From NCBI GenBank assembly GCA_024663395.1, contig JANFAH010000001.1:1984001-2048000 (forward strand): a DNA stretch of 64,000 bases. The letters run 5' to 3'. The stretch comes from Pisolithus tinctorius (lineage: Eukaryota; Basidiomycota; Agaricomycetes; Boletales; Pisolithaceae). Position 1 is the first letter of the stretch, and each line of letters opens with the position of its first letter. The position numbers and the translations under genes were made by a program. Of this stretch, positions 21,888 through 32,534 are shown piece after piece. Below the pieces are notes generated by a model that did no database searches, was not told where the DNA came from, and was given only the letters and a program-made list of their open reading frames with translations.

Positions 21888-22539
21888 GATTTCGTCTGCT
21901 GGCGCGTCCAACAGCAAACTGATAAGAGGAAATCGAAACCAAATGAGGCTGCCGAAAAACACCATCATATATTTACGAGGCCAATTTATAGGAGCAAGTG
22001 AGAGTCTCGAACCAGACGGCGTTATGCGCCGAGCGAGAACTAAACATGTCGAGAACGTGTGCCACGTACGCTGTTGCGCCTGCAATTGGCGAGATATCCA
22101 CTGAATCACAGATTAACCGCCGTGCGACGGTCGTACTCTGATCGGTATGATGTAAGAACACGGGGGGAATCGAATTTTCATCGGACCATAGCGCGGTAGG
22201 GCGACCGTGTCGAGACGGATTGGGCAGTGGGGTGTGGAACGCGGAGTGTGGAGTATGGACTTCGCAAGATGCCTTTTATTATATAAAGGCAGCACGTCCC
22301 TGTCCTTATCATACGATACGGCGGTAGACTCTTTTGGGGAGCAGGGTTGCTAGAGAATCAGTAGCTCGGTCTTCGTGCAGTGACGAAGTCTGAAGAAGAA
22401 GGGAAGAACAGATGTGGCCGAAATGATCTACCATATCATGCAATCGACGCTCGCCGTACGGAAGACATACTGTGCTTCAACAAACTCCACGCTGATAAGA
22501 ACACTCACTGTACAAGCACTGTCGTTGGCGACATCGGGT
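21888..22539. other. Transporter upstream region, no gene seen
   Basis: Contains a TATATAA-like stretch inside the short palindrome GCCTTT...AAAGGC at about 22266-22285, roughly 390 bases from the transporter ATG. Short ORFs are not supported. Confidence 0.4.
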
Positions 22540-23065
22540 GGGTCATCTTGAAGCCGGCGTTGACATACCTACCTTCGTCCAGAAAAAAACCTGTTCTCAT
22601 CAGTATTCATTCCATCCTCGCGACCCTGGTGACCCGCAGAAATTACCCAAGCAACTGGAGTTCTGGAACTTCGGATTCAACCGTCACCAGGGTTCAGTGA
22701 GAAATCATATATGCTCGTAAGTTTCCGTAACAGTGGTGGCTGGACTAGTATCGAGCCGCATTAGCTTAGCCTTTGTCCCTGAATGTGCATGTGTGCTGGA
22801 CGAGTTACGACGAACCTCATTCAAATTCCCTGCTTCTACTGCAGAAGCTGGCAGGGATAGTTTGGTATCGCGATATAATGGGTATGCGTTAGACCTAATC
22901 CCTCAGAGAGGTGGCTGACCAGGACCACAAAGCCATGTCAGCCTTCACAGTGCGGCCCTAAACAATATGCTACCTATAAATTCAACAGACGAACCGCCAA
23001 CCCGCCACTATTCTTTTCTCACCCATTCGACATATATCTCGATGAACGTCTACGGCCTGAGCTCA
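22540..23065 (+). repeat. Diverged duplicate block, copy 2
   Basis: Partner of 12640-13110, same orientation. It keeps the TATA-like CCTATAAA and the ATATATCTCGATGAACGTCTAC stretch in matching order. It lies upstream of the live peroxiredoxin as copy 1 lies upstream of the dead one. Confidence 0.7.
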
Positions 23066-24539
23066 GTGCTCATGTACATCTTGGCAAACGACAGCGGTAC
23101 GCATGTAGGGGGCACATTCTGAGGAGCGTGTGACCGCTCACTCTCCTCGCGTTCTGAGGCAAGACTTCCCATTTGTAGGTACCCTACATGGCACCACGTT
23201 CACTTTTGCTAATGATATGGCTAGTCGCGATGGTCCGGATTATTGTCCCGTCGGTGCGTGTGGTTCCTGTGTGGCCGACGACCGTAGTTGCTGCACAAGC
23301 AAATGTTGTTGGTTCTGGGTTCGCATTAATCATGATCGGGGTACGTTCCATTTCTGTTACTTCACCACTCAACTGCGTCGCCCATCTCATTGTTGTCAGT
23401 GAAGCGGTTTGCGATGTTACGGTCCGCGCGCCAGTTATTCATTCTTGTGCCGATGTTACCGGAAATACGGCGACCGAACACCCATGCACGGGCCACGGAA
23501 CCAACTTTACCAGTCTTTCTTCAGCATCTTGAGAGTGTTACTCCCGGAATCTTCGTAAGTCATAGTCATACGGCAGTCTTATCCTTCTTGCGTTGATAAT
23601 GGATAATTCATTAGACCGGACTAAGGCTATGTTAGGAATTGAAGGCAGTCCAGGTCCAGAGCATGTGGCGAATTCAACATACTTCGCGAATGCCTCTTGT
23701 TGAACCCAGCATCTGCGGAATTAGATTTTCATCCTTCTTTGTCGTTCTGGAGGAGTTCAGCATCAAACGGAGTCCCTAAGCTCAACGACAGACTTCGTCA
23801 CCCCTAGAACTGGTGGTGAGTATCTACCCCTTCTCGTCATCAGCACTACTTAACAGCGACTCGCAGGATATATTTTTGTTTATACCGATGTTGCTGTGGT
23901 TGCCGGTGGACATTCATAAGGCATTTGTGCCTCCGACGGCGGTCAACCTCACTGTGGCAGTTGAGAGTGGTTGGGCATTTGCGATGTCAGTTTTTCAACG
24001 TAGGGAGAGTGGGGCGTCCACTTATGCCGCCACTTGACAAAATGCTCGTACCATTATCGCTGTCGTATTCCAAAACCGGGAACGGTGCCGAACTTGTCTC
24101 TAATAGACTACTTACCCAATCAAATTCATATTTGCATGCGTTGGTGTACCCGTCTTTAGGAAAGGAACGACGGCCTTCACTTAGTAGTGACCTCCTGTCG
24201 AGCCAAGCTTTAGCGGGAGACCTGAGTCGCGTTAGACACGCATCCAATCTGCTGTCATGTTTACCTAGGGATGTTTAAAAAATGATTATCAGTGGGTCAT
24301 CGGGCGGTTATTAACTTGTGCGTGAGGCAACGCATCCAAAAATGCTATGACTTCATGGCGATGACTTCGAAGAGAATAACACCACCTTGGAAGTTCTCGA
24401 GAGAACTTGGGATCGTTACCGCTGCGATGGAGCACTTCATCAGAGGATCCCAAGTCTGACCTCGATTTTCGAAGTCGAACCGCTCCAATGTTTGCACCGT
24501 GTACAAAAGGTAATGCCTCGGATCCTGTTGTGCCTTGAC
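23066..24539. other. No confident gene
   Basis: The longest ORFs (23188-23532 plus, a hydrophobic 114-residue reading; 23184-23390 minus, Ser/Thr-rich; 23987-24247 minus) overlap or conflict. None shows a known motif or a consistent exon chain. A decayed gene is possible. Confidence 0.35.
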
Positions 24540-24759
24540 AAGCTAAGCGCCCGCGCCTGCGCACGGACCACCCGCTCAGGCACACTCTTTTCTTTGGTTT
24601 TTCCCCGCCCTCTCCCTGTGGAACCAGTGGGTTTGGTTTTTCGGTTCACAGTGCCAATTCTTTCTTCTCTACAGCCAGCTACTTCCACGATCGATACTCC
24701 AGACTCAGGTGCTCAGAGAATAATCTACAGAGTACTTCCAACAAGGAACGAGCGAAGAA

Positions 24760-25998
24760 ATGGTTGACCCCACGCCGACGACCACTGCTCCCCCGCCTGC
24801 GCCAGGCCAGGCACCAAGACGGTCAAGCCGGATATCCGGCAAACCCAAATCAGAGGCTGCGCCTCGCCGGAGACAGAAAAAAGGGGGGAAAGCTACCAGT
24901 GCTACTGCTGCTTCTACTGGTGGTGGTGGTAGTCGTACTTCAAAACAGGGGAAAAAACGTGCGGCAGACGCGATGGATGCAGATGCGGAAGGTGATGTGG
25001 ATGTAAAGGAAGGGAATGAAGATGCGGTGGGTGGAGAGGAAGGCGTGGATGCGAAAAAGGTGCGGACATTGGTTTTGAGGATATCTTGACGAGACTGATC
25101 CGGTCTGTTTTTATTTTCTATGGTACGCGTATAAATGGTATGTTACGGGGTGGGGTTGGCAGGCCAAGTTACCCCCTCCCGACGAAGAAACAGGCAAACC
25201 CGCAGAGGCTTCGGCAGAGGAAAACCAGTCACCTGGGCCGGCTGCTCAGCCAACTCAAGCGGAAGGTGGTGACGGCGACGTCACGATGGCTGACTCTGCA
25301 CCTGTGAAAACAACGATTGACATCGGCGACACGCTTCCCTCTCTTACCGTCAAGAACGAGAAAGGTGAAGACGTCGAGACGTCTACGCTCGTTGCCGAAA
25401 AGGGAGTTGTGTTGTTCCTCGTGCCTAAAGCCGATACGCGTGCGTAGCCCGTCCCTTTCTTCATCGTTGGCTGACTTGGATCGATCGATTACGATCATGT
25501 CGACACCGATGGCGGCTGCGGTGAAATTACATGTAAAAATGGCAGCGGGATGTACGCAGCAAGCATGTGGATTCAGAGATATCTGGCAAGAATTCACTGC
25601 ACTCGATTACGATGTGTATTGTCTTAGTGCGGACACGCCGACTGCGCAGAGTAAATGGCAGACCAAGGTGCGCCACTTCTCAGCCTGATGACAATAATGA
25701 GGATGACTGTATTCAGAAAAACCTGCCCTACGAGCTTCTCTCGGATCAGAAGCGCGTACTCATCGGTGCGCTCGGTGCCGCGGAAGGTAACAAGACGAAG
25801 AGGAGTCATTTCGTGTTTGAACAAGGTGGGAAGCTTATCGATAAGAAAATGCCAGTTAAGCCCGTGGACAGGTACGTGAGAATCGTGTATGTGTGTGTGC
25901 GTGTTCTATCGATGTTGACGGACTCGTGTTTTGCTGTATGTGATCGCGATCGCAGTCCGCGGTTAGCGTTGGAGGCGATAAAGCGTGTGAAGGAGTGA
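24760..25998 (+). CDS. PrxQ/BCP-type peroxiredoxin, nuclear Dot5-like
   Basis: Five exons, 24760-25059, 25163-25439, 25546-25667, 25717-25871 and 25956-25998, total 897 bases (298 residues). The first ~160 residues are disordered: Pro/Ala rich, then basic clusters (RRRQKKGGK, KQGKKR) that look like nuclear signals, then acidic. The C-terminal half is an AhpC/TSA fold: IDIGDTLPSL, VVLFLVPKAD, then PGCTQQACGFRD with the peroxidatic Cys and, four residues between, the resolving Cys of PrxQ. It reduces hydroperoxides using thiols, probably thioredoxin, and by analogy with yeast Dot5 probably in the nucleus. Most family members have CTTQAC; here it is CTQQAC. A dead copy lies at 15970-17010. Confidence 0.92.
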
Positions 25999-26556
25999 AG
26001 GACCCACAGGGAATGGAAGTATTGGTGACTCGTATATTGTCGGTCCCAATTGTGCATAGCTTGTATGAGTATGATTTTCTGTGCGTTAGCTGTACAGGGG
26101 CTCGTCTGTTTTGGGTATACCAGTAACCCGCGAGTCGATCAAAGAGAATATGTCAAAACGTCATGATGGGTCAAGAAAGTGACAGGGAACAGACTGTAAG
26201 TACTGTGGATGAGCTGTGCGGATGAGATCCGGGGTAGTCAGTACGAAACTTCCTCTGTGACTGTGGCTCAGACTACAGCAAGCACTCAATATCAATTACA
26301 ACCCCCGCGTTCTTTTGCCAAATGACTTGGCTGGTCTGAACTCGAAGGCGTGACTCGGGTTCGATATTGGATGACATAATCCTGTGATTTCCATAAAAGG
26401 GATGGCTGGGTTGGTCAGTCCACACTGTGCTTATTAGCTGTGAGGAGGACCACCACCACCCCACCACACCACTACAACGCTTGTCGCTCAATATTGAACC
26501 TCGTACTTTAATGTCGCACCTGGCTTAATATCTTCTAATCTCAAAGTCGTCCTACA
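25999..26556. other. Intergenic, no gene seen
   Basis: 3' flank of the peroxiredoxin gene and 5' flank of ATG13. Nothing recognisable apart from a CCACCACCACC run near 26450. Confidence 0.4.
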
Positions 26557-29442
26557 ATGTCCAATGACATCCAGAAGGCTGATCAGATAGCCTATAGATT
26601 CTATGCCAAGCTCTGTCTCGTCGTCCACAATGCCAGGTCAACCACAGAACACAGGACACCGGCCAAAGTCGACAAATGGGTGTGTTCTGCAGTCTCCTCT
26701 CTGTCCTTGTCGTATTCTTAATCATTTCGTGGGCCTAAGTTCAACCTAGAAACCCCCGACTACGACTTGTACAGGGACCCTCTGCGAATCTACCGTTCCA
26801 TATCATCTTCGCCTCCCCCCAGCACCTTCGAGCTCCAAGTCCTTCTTACCGTCCCAGACCTGTCCTCTAACCAGGTCCTTGTCCATCTCTCCCCAGACCA
26901 CTCCCGTCTCCGCATCGACCCGACACCACAGCATATCGTACTCGAGTCTTGGCTCGTCCACTTCTCCCCCTCCTCCTCTCATCTTACGACAACGACACCC
27001 CACGCACCAGACCACTCAGACGAACATCCAGGCGATGTCGCTCCCTCCACAATATACAAACACGGAATACCCCTCTTTCGGAGTCTTTATACGTTACTTC
27101 GTATCCTACCCACGTGGAAACTATGCACGAGACTACGCAGGCGCATGAGCGTCCCATATAGAAATGCAAACCTCACCGTACAATTGCGAATAAGTGGATC
27201 TGATGCTGGAATAGGACATATACTCGAGTTTGGTAAGTGTTCACCCCCGACACGTTGTTTCCGGTATCTGTGCTGGTGGTGGAGGGGCGTGACACGCCCT
27301 CCATTCCTATACAACCATGAGGCGCATTCATATCCGTTTTCCGAAAACCTGCATCATATTCGGTACCCTTATTCCATCCGCCGACCGTGACTGACTTCCC
27401 CTCTCTCACGTAGACGACCCCCCTGCATTTAACATTCCCCCGCTTCCTTACGAGACACACACCTTCCCTTCCATTCCGCACCCAATGGGCATGCTTTCTC
27501 TTTCCGCCAAATACCTCACCTCGCCCAACTTCCAGGTCGACGAACTAGAATCCCTCCTCTCCTCCCGCTTCCTTTCCCTCGACGAAGCTTCCGACTTCAC
27601 ACCAACTCTCGCAAAGAACCAAGCAAGGGATTCCATGTCTGGACTCGCCGGTCCAACCACGAGTTTACGTACCTCCCTCCCCAAGAGCCCGCCGTCCTCC
27701 ATTGCAGGACAGTTTATCCTCCCGCCAGCCGGTCATCCCGGTACACATTCCCGCACACAGTCGCTTAGCTCTGTTCTGGGCAGTCAGAGTCCCAAGACGG
27801 GTCATGCAGCGTTACCTATTAGTCGTACCACCACAACTACTACGACAGGCGCCGGGTCGAGCTCGGCACTGTCGTTTACGTCCTCCAAACAGGAGGGAAG
27901 TGGGACGTGGTCTAAGGAAGTGGGTGCACTGCCGTCTCTGACGCGTTTACGGAGGGAAAGCATGAGCGCCACAGGACGCAGCACGACGGTACGCCACACC
28001 CCCTCCCTTACTGTGTTGTAGTGTAATGATTTCAGACACAGGACCTCCCCGGCGCTCTTCCAATCCGCAAATCTGGTATTAGTCCCGTGCATCCATTCAA
28101 ATCATCTACCCTGTCCTCTGGCTCGCCGTCCATCCATTCCCCATCACCCTCACTTCGCCAGCCCTCGCCGCTTTCGGCCGGGAACATTCTCCCCATGCTC
28201 CCGAGTCTCCCCTCCCGTGTTCAGTCCTCTCCTCGCGCACCCGTCTCTCCGATTGGACAAGGGGTGAGCGGACATGGAGGCAAACCATCTCCGCCTTTTG
28301 CACCTTCTTCTTTGGGAGACCGGGATAGACGGGGGTCTGTGACGTCGGCGGATGGAGTCGAGCTGACTGCTGGGTCGTTCGGTGCAACCGGTACTGGTGC
28401 TGGAAGTGGTGTGGCTGCAGGCACGGGCGCGGATGCGAATACCAGTCCAACCATGACTACCAATGCTGGAACGTCGTCGTCGCCGAGGATAGGCAGGGGA
28501 CGGTATAGAAGTAGTTTTGGACATCGGTATTCGCCAAGCGGGTCTGCTGGAGGTGGGGCTGGCGAAGGAAGTCCCGGGAGTGCTGGTGTTGGCACCCCCA
28601 GTGGAGGTCCCGCTATTGAGCACGACCGCGTACGCGAACTATCACGGGAAGGAGGTGGACAGCGCGAGCCTTCGCAGGAAGGAGTGGGCAGGGACGGGGA
28701 TGAGGGTGGTAGCAGGACCCGCGAGAGAGGTCGAACGACCTCGTTTTTGGCAGCATCGACAGACGATGACGAATTGTCGATGTTTGTGCAGGAAATCGAC
28801 GCGCGGAAACCGCTTACGTCGACAGCAGAAAGGTCGGCAGTGGGACGATTGTCGCGTGTTTTGCCGAGTAGTCTTGCTCGAAGAGGTGGCGATCCCGGCG
28901 GCAGTAGGCGTAACTCGGGTGATGCAGATCAAGGTGGCAGCGAAACAGGTATCGGGCTGGGTATCGGACTTACCGCCGGCAGAAGTGGCGGTGGCACGGA
29001 CAATTTGGAGACGCCTGGAATGGATATCGCGACCGATCGTCGTCGTCGGTCCTCGTCGTCGATCAGTGCGGGACCGATGCTGACACGCGAAGCGGAGGTA
29101 GACGAGAAATTGAAGCATATGAATGAAATGTTCTTGGCGTCGTTGGAGGGACTTGGGTATGGGACTGGACGGAGGAGGTCGTCGGAGCAAGTGGGTGTCG
29201 GAGCGATCGGCAGAGAAAGGGACCGGTCGCCTGGCGCTGGGAGTCTGGGAGGAGGAAGTGGTGGTGGGAGTTCGAGGGGGAGTGTAAGTGGTAGTGGAGT
29301 TCAGAGACCGAGATTGGGATCAATGAGGTCACTGAGCGGGGGAGGGGATGTTGCGTCGAGTGGAGGGTCTGCTGAGGTGATTGGGAGGTTGGAGCTGGAT
29401 GGTGAGGAGTCCAGGAGGCGGAGGTGGGGCCCGAGCGAGTGA
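26557..29442 (+). CDS. ATG13: Autophagy-related protein 13
   Basis: Exons 26557-26679, 26740-27232, 27414-27988 and 28036-29442 give 865 residues. The N-terminal ~270 residues form the ATG13 HORMA-type domain: KVDKWFNLETPD across the first splice, then PLRIYRSISSSP, ELQVLLTVPDL and PTPQHIVLESW. The rest is a long disordered tail rich in Ser, Gly and Pro with many potential phosphorylation sites, as usual for ATG13. It is the regulatory partner of the ATG1 kinase at the start of autophagy; in yeast TORC1 phosphorylation of the tail switches it off. The end is uncertain: a strong donor (GTGAGTGAG at 29439) overlaps the stop, and splicing to 29512 would end at 29563 with 881 residues. Confidence 0.9.
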
Positions 29443-29563
29443 GTGAGCGACACCAAGTAATATCGTATGGGTAATCTGCGTTTGTCTTTTTTCTGTTTCT
29501 GACTGTTGTAGGCACGACCGACCCTCTGGCACGTATGATCGTCATTTCACCCATTCTAGTTGA

Positions 29564-30346
29564 TCTTCTCTTTTCTTTCTATCACATACCCCCCCGAACT
29601 GTGCAAGCATCTTTATTTTCATCGTAGTTAGTTGTGTATCTCATGTTGTAGGCGAATGGATACGAATGGGTCTTTTGTTATGAACCACTTTGAACCGTCA
29701 AATCCAAACAAACCCTTAGATGGATGTTGAGAACGGTCACGTCCTAGTCAGTGTGCTTCAACATACCACCAGACCCCCCAACGACGTTGCACATGCTATC
29801 TTCGACGACAAATAGACGATCTCGACTCTCGAAGGCTACTATAGGTCCTACTCAACCAAGAATTGTGCAATTTCACACAAATCAGCTCTGAGCGCCCGAC
29901 GTTATTCTAACCATTTGACTGGGCGCTATGATGACCGTGCACAAGAAGCTTGTGTCGATTATGGGTATACACACTGCATGGATGGTTACTTAGGGTCCAG
30001 GGCCGACATTGATCAGGGAGGTCGCTACGATGGCGACTAGCCAATGCAGTGATGCTCACTGATTAATGTCGGCCGGGTCCAAAGGGCCCAGGCAGGTAAC
30101 GATGGCATGCCTCCCACTCCCCCAAGTACTGAGACTCGCCATAGTACGGCTAATACTAAAGGTGCAGTCTCTCCTCGTTTGTTGACAATGCTTGCTTGCA
30201 CTGGTTGCCTCCGTATTTGTCTCGGCGCAAATGGCCAACAATACATAATATGATATCACTCTGAAGTCAGCGGCTCCCCGCACCCCACCAGCCTACATCG
30301 CGACTGAAATTTCGCCCACTGATCGCCGACCATCATCATCATCATC
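29564..30346. other. Intergenic with an imperfect inverted repeat
   Basis: No gene seen. Arms at about 29994-30016 (GGTCCAGGGCCGACATTGAT...) and 30059-30080 (its near-exact reverse complement) enclose a loop of about 43 bases. A CATCATCAT run directly precedes the transaldolase ATG. Confidence 0.55.
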
Positions 30347-31825
30347 ATGACCACGTCACTCGACCAACTCAAGCAGACAGGTACCGTTGTCGTCAGCGAC
30401 TCTGGCGACTTTGAGAGTACGTCGTGGAACCCCTATCTATCCGTGTCACTCATCATGATACTGAAACCCGGTAAATGTATCCGTTAGCTATCGATGTTTA
30501 CAAGCCGCAGGTAAGCGTGATAGTGCGAGGTACTGAGAGCGGGCCATATATGCTGAGCACGTTCCGGGGCAGGATGCAACGACCAACCCATCCTTGCTCC
30601 TCGCAGCTGCCAATAAGCCCCAATACGCACATCTCGTAGACGCAGCGCTCAAACATGCCAAGGCCAAAGGAGGAACCCTCGATCAGCAAGCCAACATCGC
30701 CATGGATTGCTTGGTGAGCGTATATGTGTTGTCATGTGTTGGTTTCACCGGACCGACCGACTTGTGCGTGTGTCAGCTCGTGCAGTTCGGAAAGGCGATC
30801 TTGGATATCATTCCGGGTCGTGTCTCTACTGAGGTCGATGCTCGCCTTTCCTTCAACAAAGAAGAAACGATTGCCAAGGTACATACCCATTCTCCTTTCC
30901 TCGTATCATAGCAGTCTGACATTTTTCAGGCTCGGACACTCGTCGCTCTCTACGAATCTGCAGGTATAAAACGGGACCGCGTACTCATCAAAATCGCCTC
31001 CACATGGGAAGGTATTCAAGCCGCTCGAGAGCTCGAACAGAAACACGGGATACACTGCAATCTGACTCTCATGTTTGGATTCGTCCAGGCTGTTGCGTGT
31101 GCTGAAGCAGGCGTGACTTTGGTCTCGCCTTTTGTTGGTCGCGTACGTGCCCGCCTATACACTGTGTGGTGCGAGAGAATGTGAATTTTTGTGTTTTTTA
31201 TGTTTTCAGATTCTGGACTGGTACAAGAAACATACCGGAAAGGATTATTCAGGCGACGACGATCCGGGTGTCCAATCTGTTAAGAAGATATTCAATTATT
31301 ACAAGCAACACGGGTACAAAACCATCGTGATGGGTGCCAGCTTCCGCAACGTAAGCTTGCTTTGCAGCATTTCCGTCTCATACCTAGCGTGACCTCATGC
31401 TAACTCTCCATTTTGTTCTTGTGTTTTGTGAAAGATTGGAGAAATCAAAGCCCTAGCGGGCATCGACTTTTTGACTATTTCTCCCGCTCTTCTGGAGGAA
31501 CTCCGCAGGTCTACAGATCCCGTTCCGAAGAAACTTGACGCAGAAAAAGGTATGTACGACATGACTATGTCCCTTCCACTTACCCAACGTGCCCGAGGTT
31601 TTGATCCTGGTTTACATTGATTGGCAATATGTCTGAATCAAATTTATAGCCGCACAAGCAGATCCCATCGCAAAGGTTTCTTATCTGAACAACGAATCCG
31701 CGTTCAGGTGGGATCTTCTACAGGATCAAATGGCGTTTGATAAGTTGCACGAGGGCATTAAGAAGTTTGCGGACGACGGAGACGCACTGAAAGATGTTCT
31801 GAGGAAGAAGCTGTTGGAGGCGTGA
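30347..31825 (+). CDS. TAL1: Transaldolase
   Basis: Eight exons: 30347-30416, 30488-30510, 30573-30713, 30777-30878, 30930-31142, 31210-31350, 31435-31549, 31650-31825. They total 981 bases, 326 residues, the normal length. Landmarks: [27 protein letters not shown], then [11 protein letters not shown] with the Schiff-base Lys, [19 protein letters not shown], and VMGASFRN. It moves a three-carbon dihydroxyacetone unit between sugar phosphates in the non-oxidative pentose phosphate pathway, in the cytosol. Exon 2 has only 23 bases. Its 3' end and downstream flank recur in broken form at 34.6, 40.2-41.2 and 62.5 kb. Confidence 0.96.
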
Positions 31826-32534
31826 AGCGGGGGTGGGCCAGGTCGGAAGAGGTATGTGTGTTGAAGTGCTCGCGTACGTTGTAGGCTACGTAGTTTTGAG
31901 TGACTGAAATATCGTTGAGGGAATGTGCTTCGATTGTCTTGAAAAGTTGGGGGAATCTCTGTTAGACGTTCTATGTAACATGGTATGATCTTCGGTGGTG
32001 CCAGAACTTTGATATGCAAGATGATTGTTTCTGAACTTCCGAGGTAAAGACTTGCAATTCTGCAGTTTACAACTTGAAATACATAGAGGGCAGTTGCCAT
32101 GCATACTAAGGCTATGTACCTAGTGAGTAAGTTACTGGGTTTGTACTAAATGCTAGATGCAGTTGACACTCGACATGGGATTACTTCTTTGGTTATACTC
32201 TCCAATAACTCTGTGTTCGGTTCTGCGGCATCTGGATAACTTGGTGTCAGTGGCCACCACCACCAAGTTATCCTGGACTTATCGTGGGTGTGCGAGCCGG
32301 TATCATTCGATTGAGAGCATGATTTTTAAAAAGCAAAAGTGCGCATCAATTGAAACCGACATATCGCCCTATATTACTGGAAAACACGGAAATACGATTT
32401 ACCATTACCTTGCTGGGAAAGCTAGTTTTATCCAGAATGGTCTCGCACTGTCAAGAGCAAAGTCGAAGTACTAGACGTTCCAACTTCACTGACTCCCTTG
32501 CTTGCTTTTTCACTGATCGCAACTTTTCTCAACA
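31826..32534. other. Transaldolase 3' flank and HET-1 upstream region
   Basis: No gene seen. The first ~165 bases recur after the transaldolase fragment at 34640-34970. From about 32100 the text resembles 59860-60205 upstream of the dead HET copy, so this belongs to a duplicated block. Confidence 0.6.
32234..32273. repeat. Perfect 13-bp inverted repeat upstream of HET-1
   Basis: GGATAACTTGGTG (32234-32246) and CACCAAGTTATCC (32261-32273) with a 14-base loop, about 260 bases before the HET-1 ATG. The related block upstream of HET-2 keeps only the first arm, so the hairpin is either gained here or lost there. Confidence 0.8.

Noticed and set aside
23184..23532. Membrane protein (plus) or Ser/Thr-rich protein (minus)
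   Set aside because: Overlapping readings on both strands, no splice chain, no family motif; left as unassigned.
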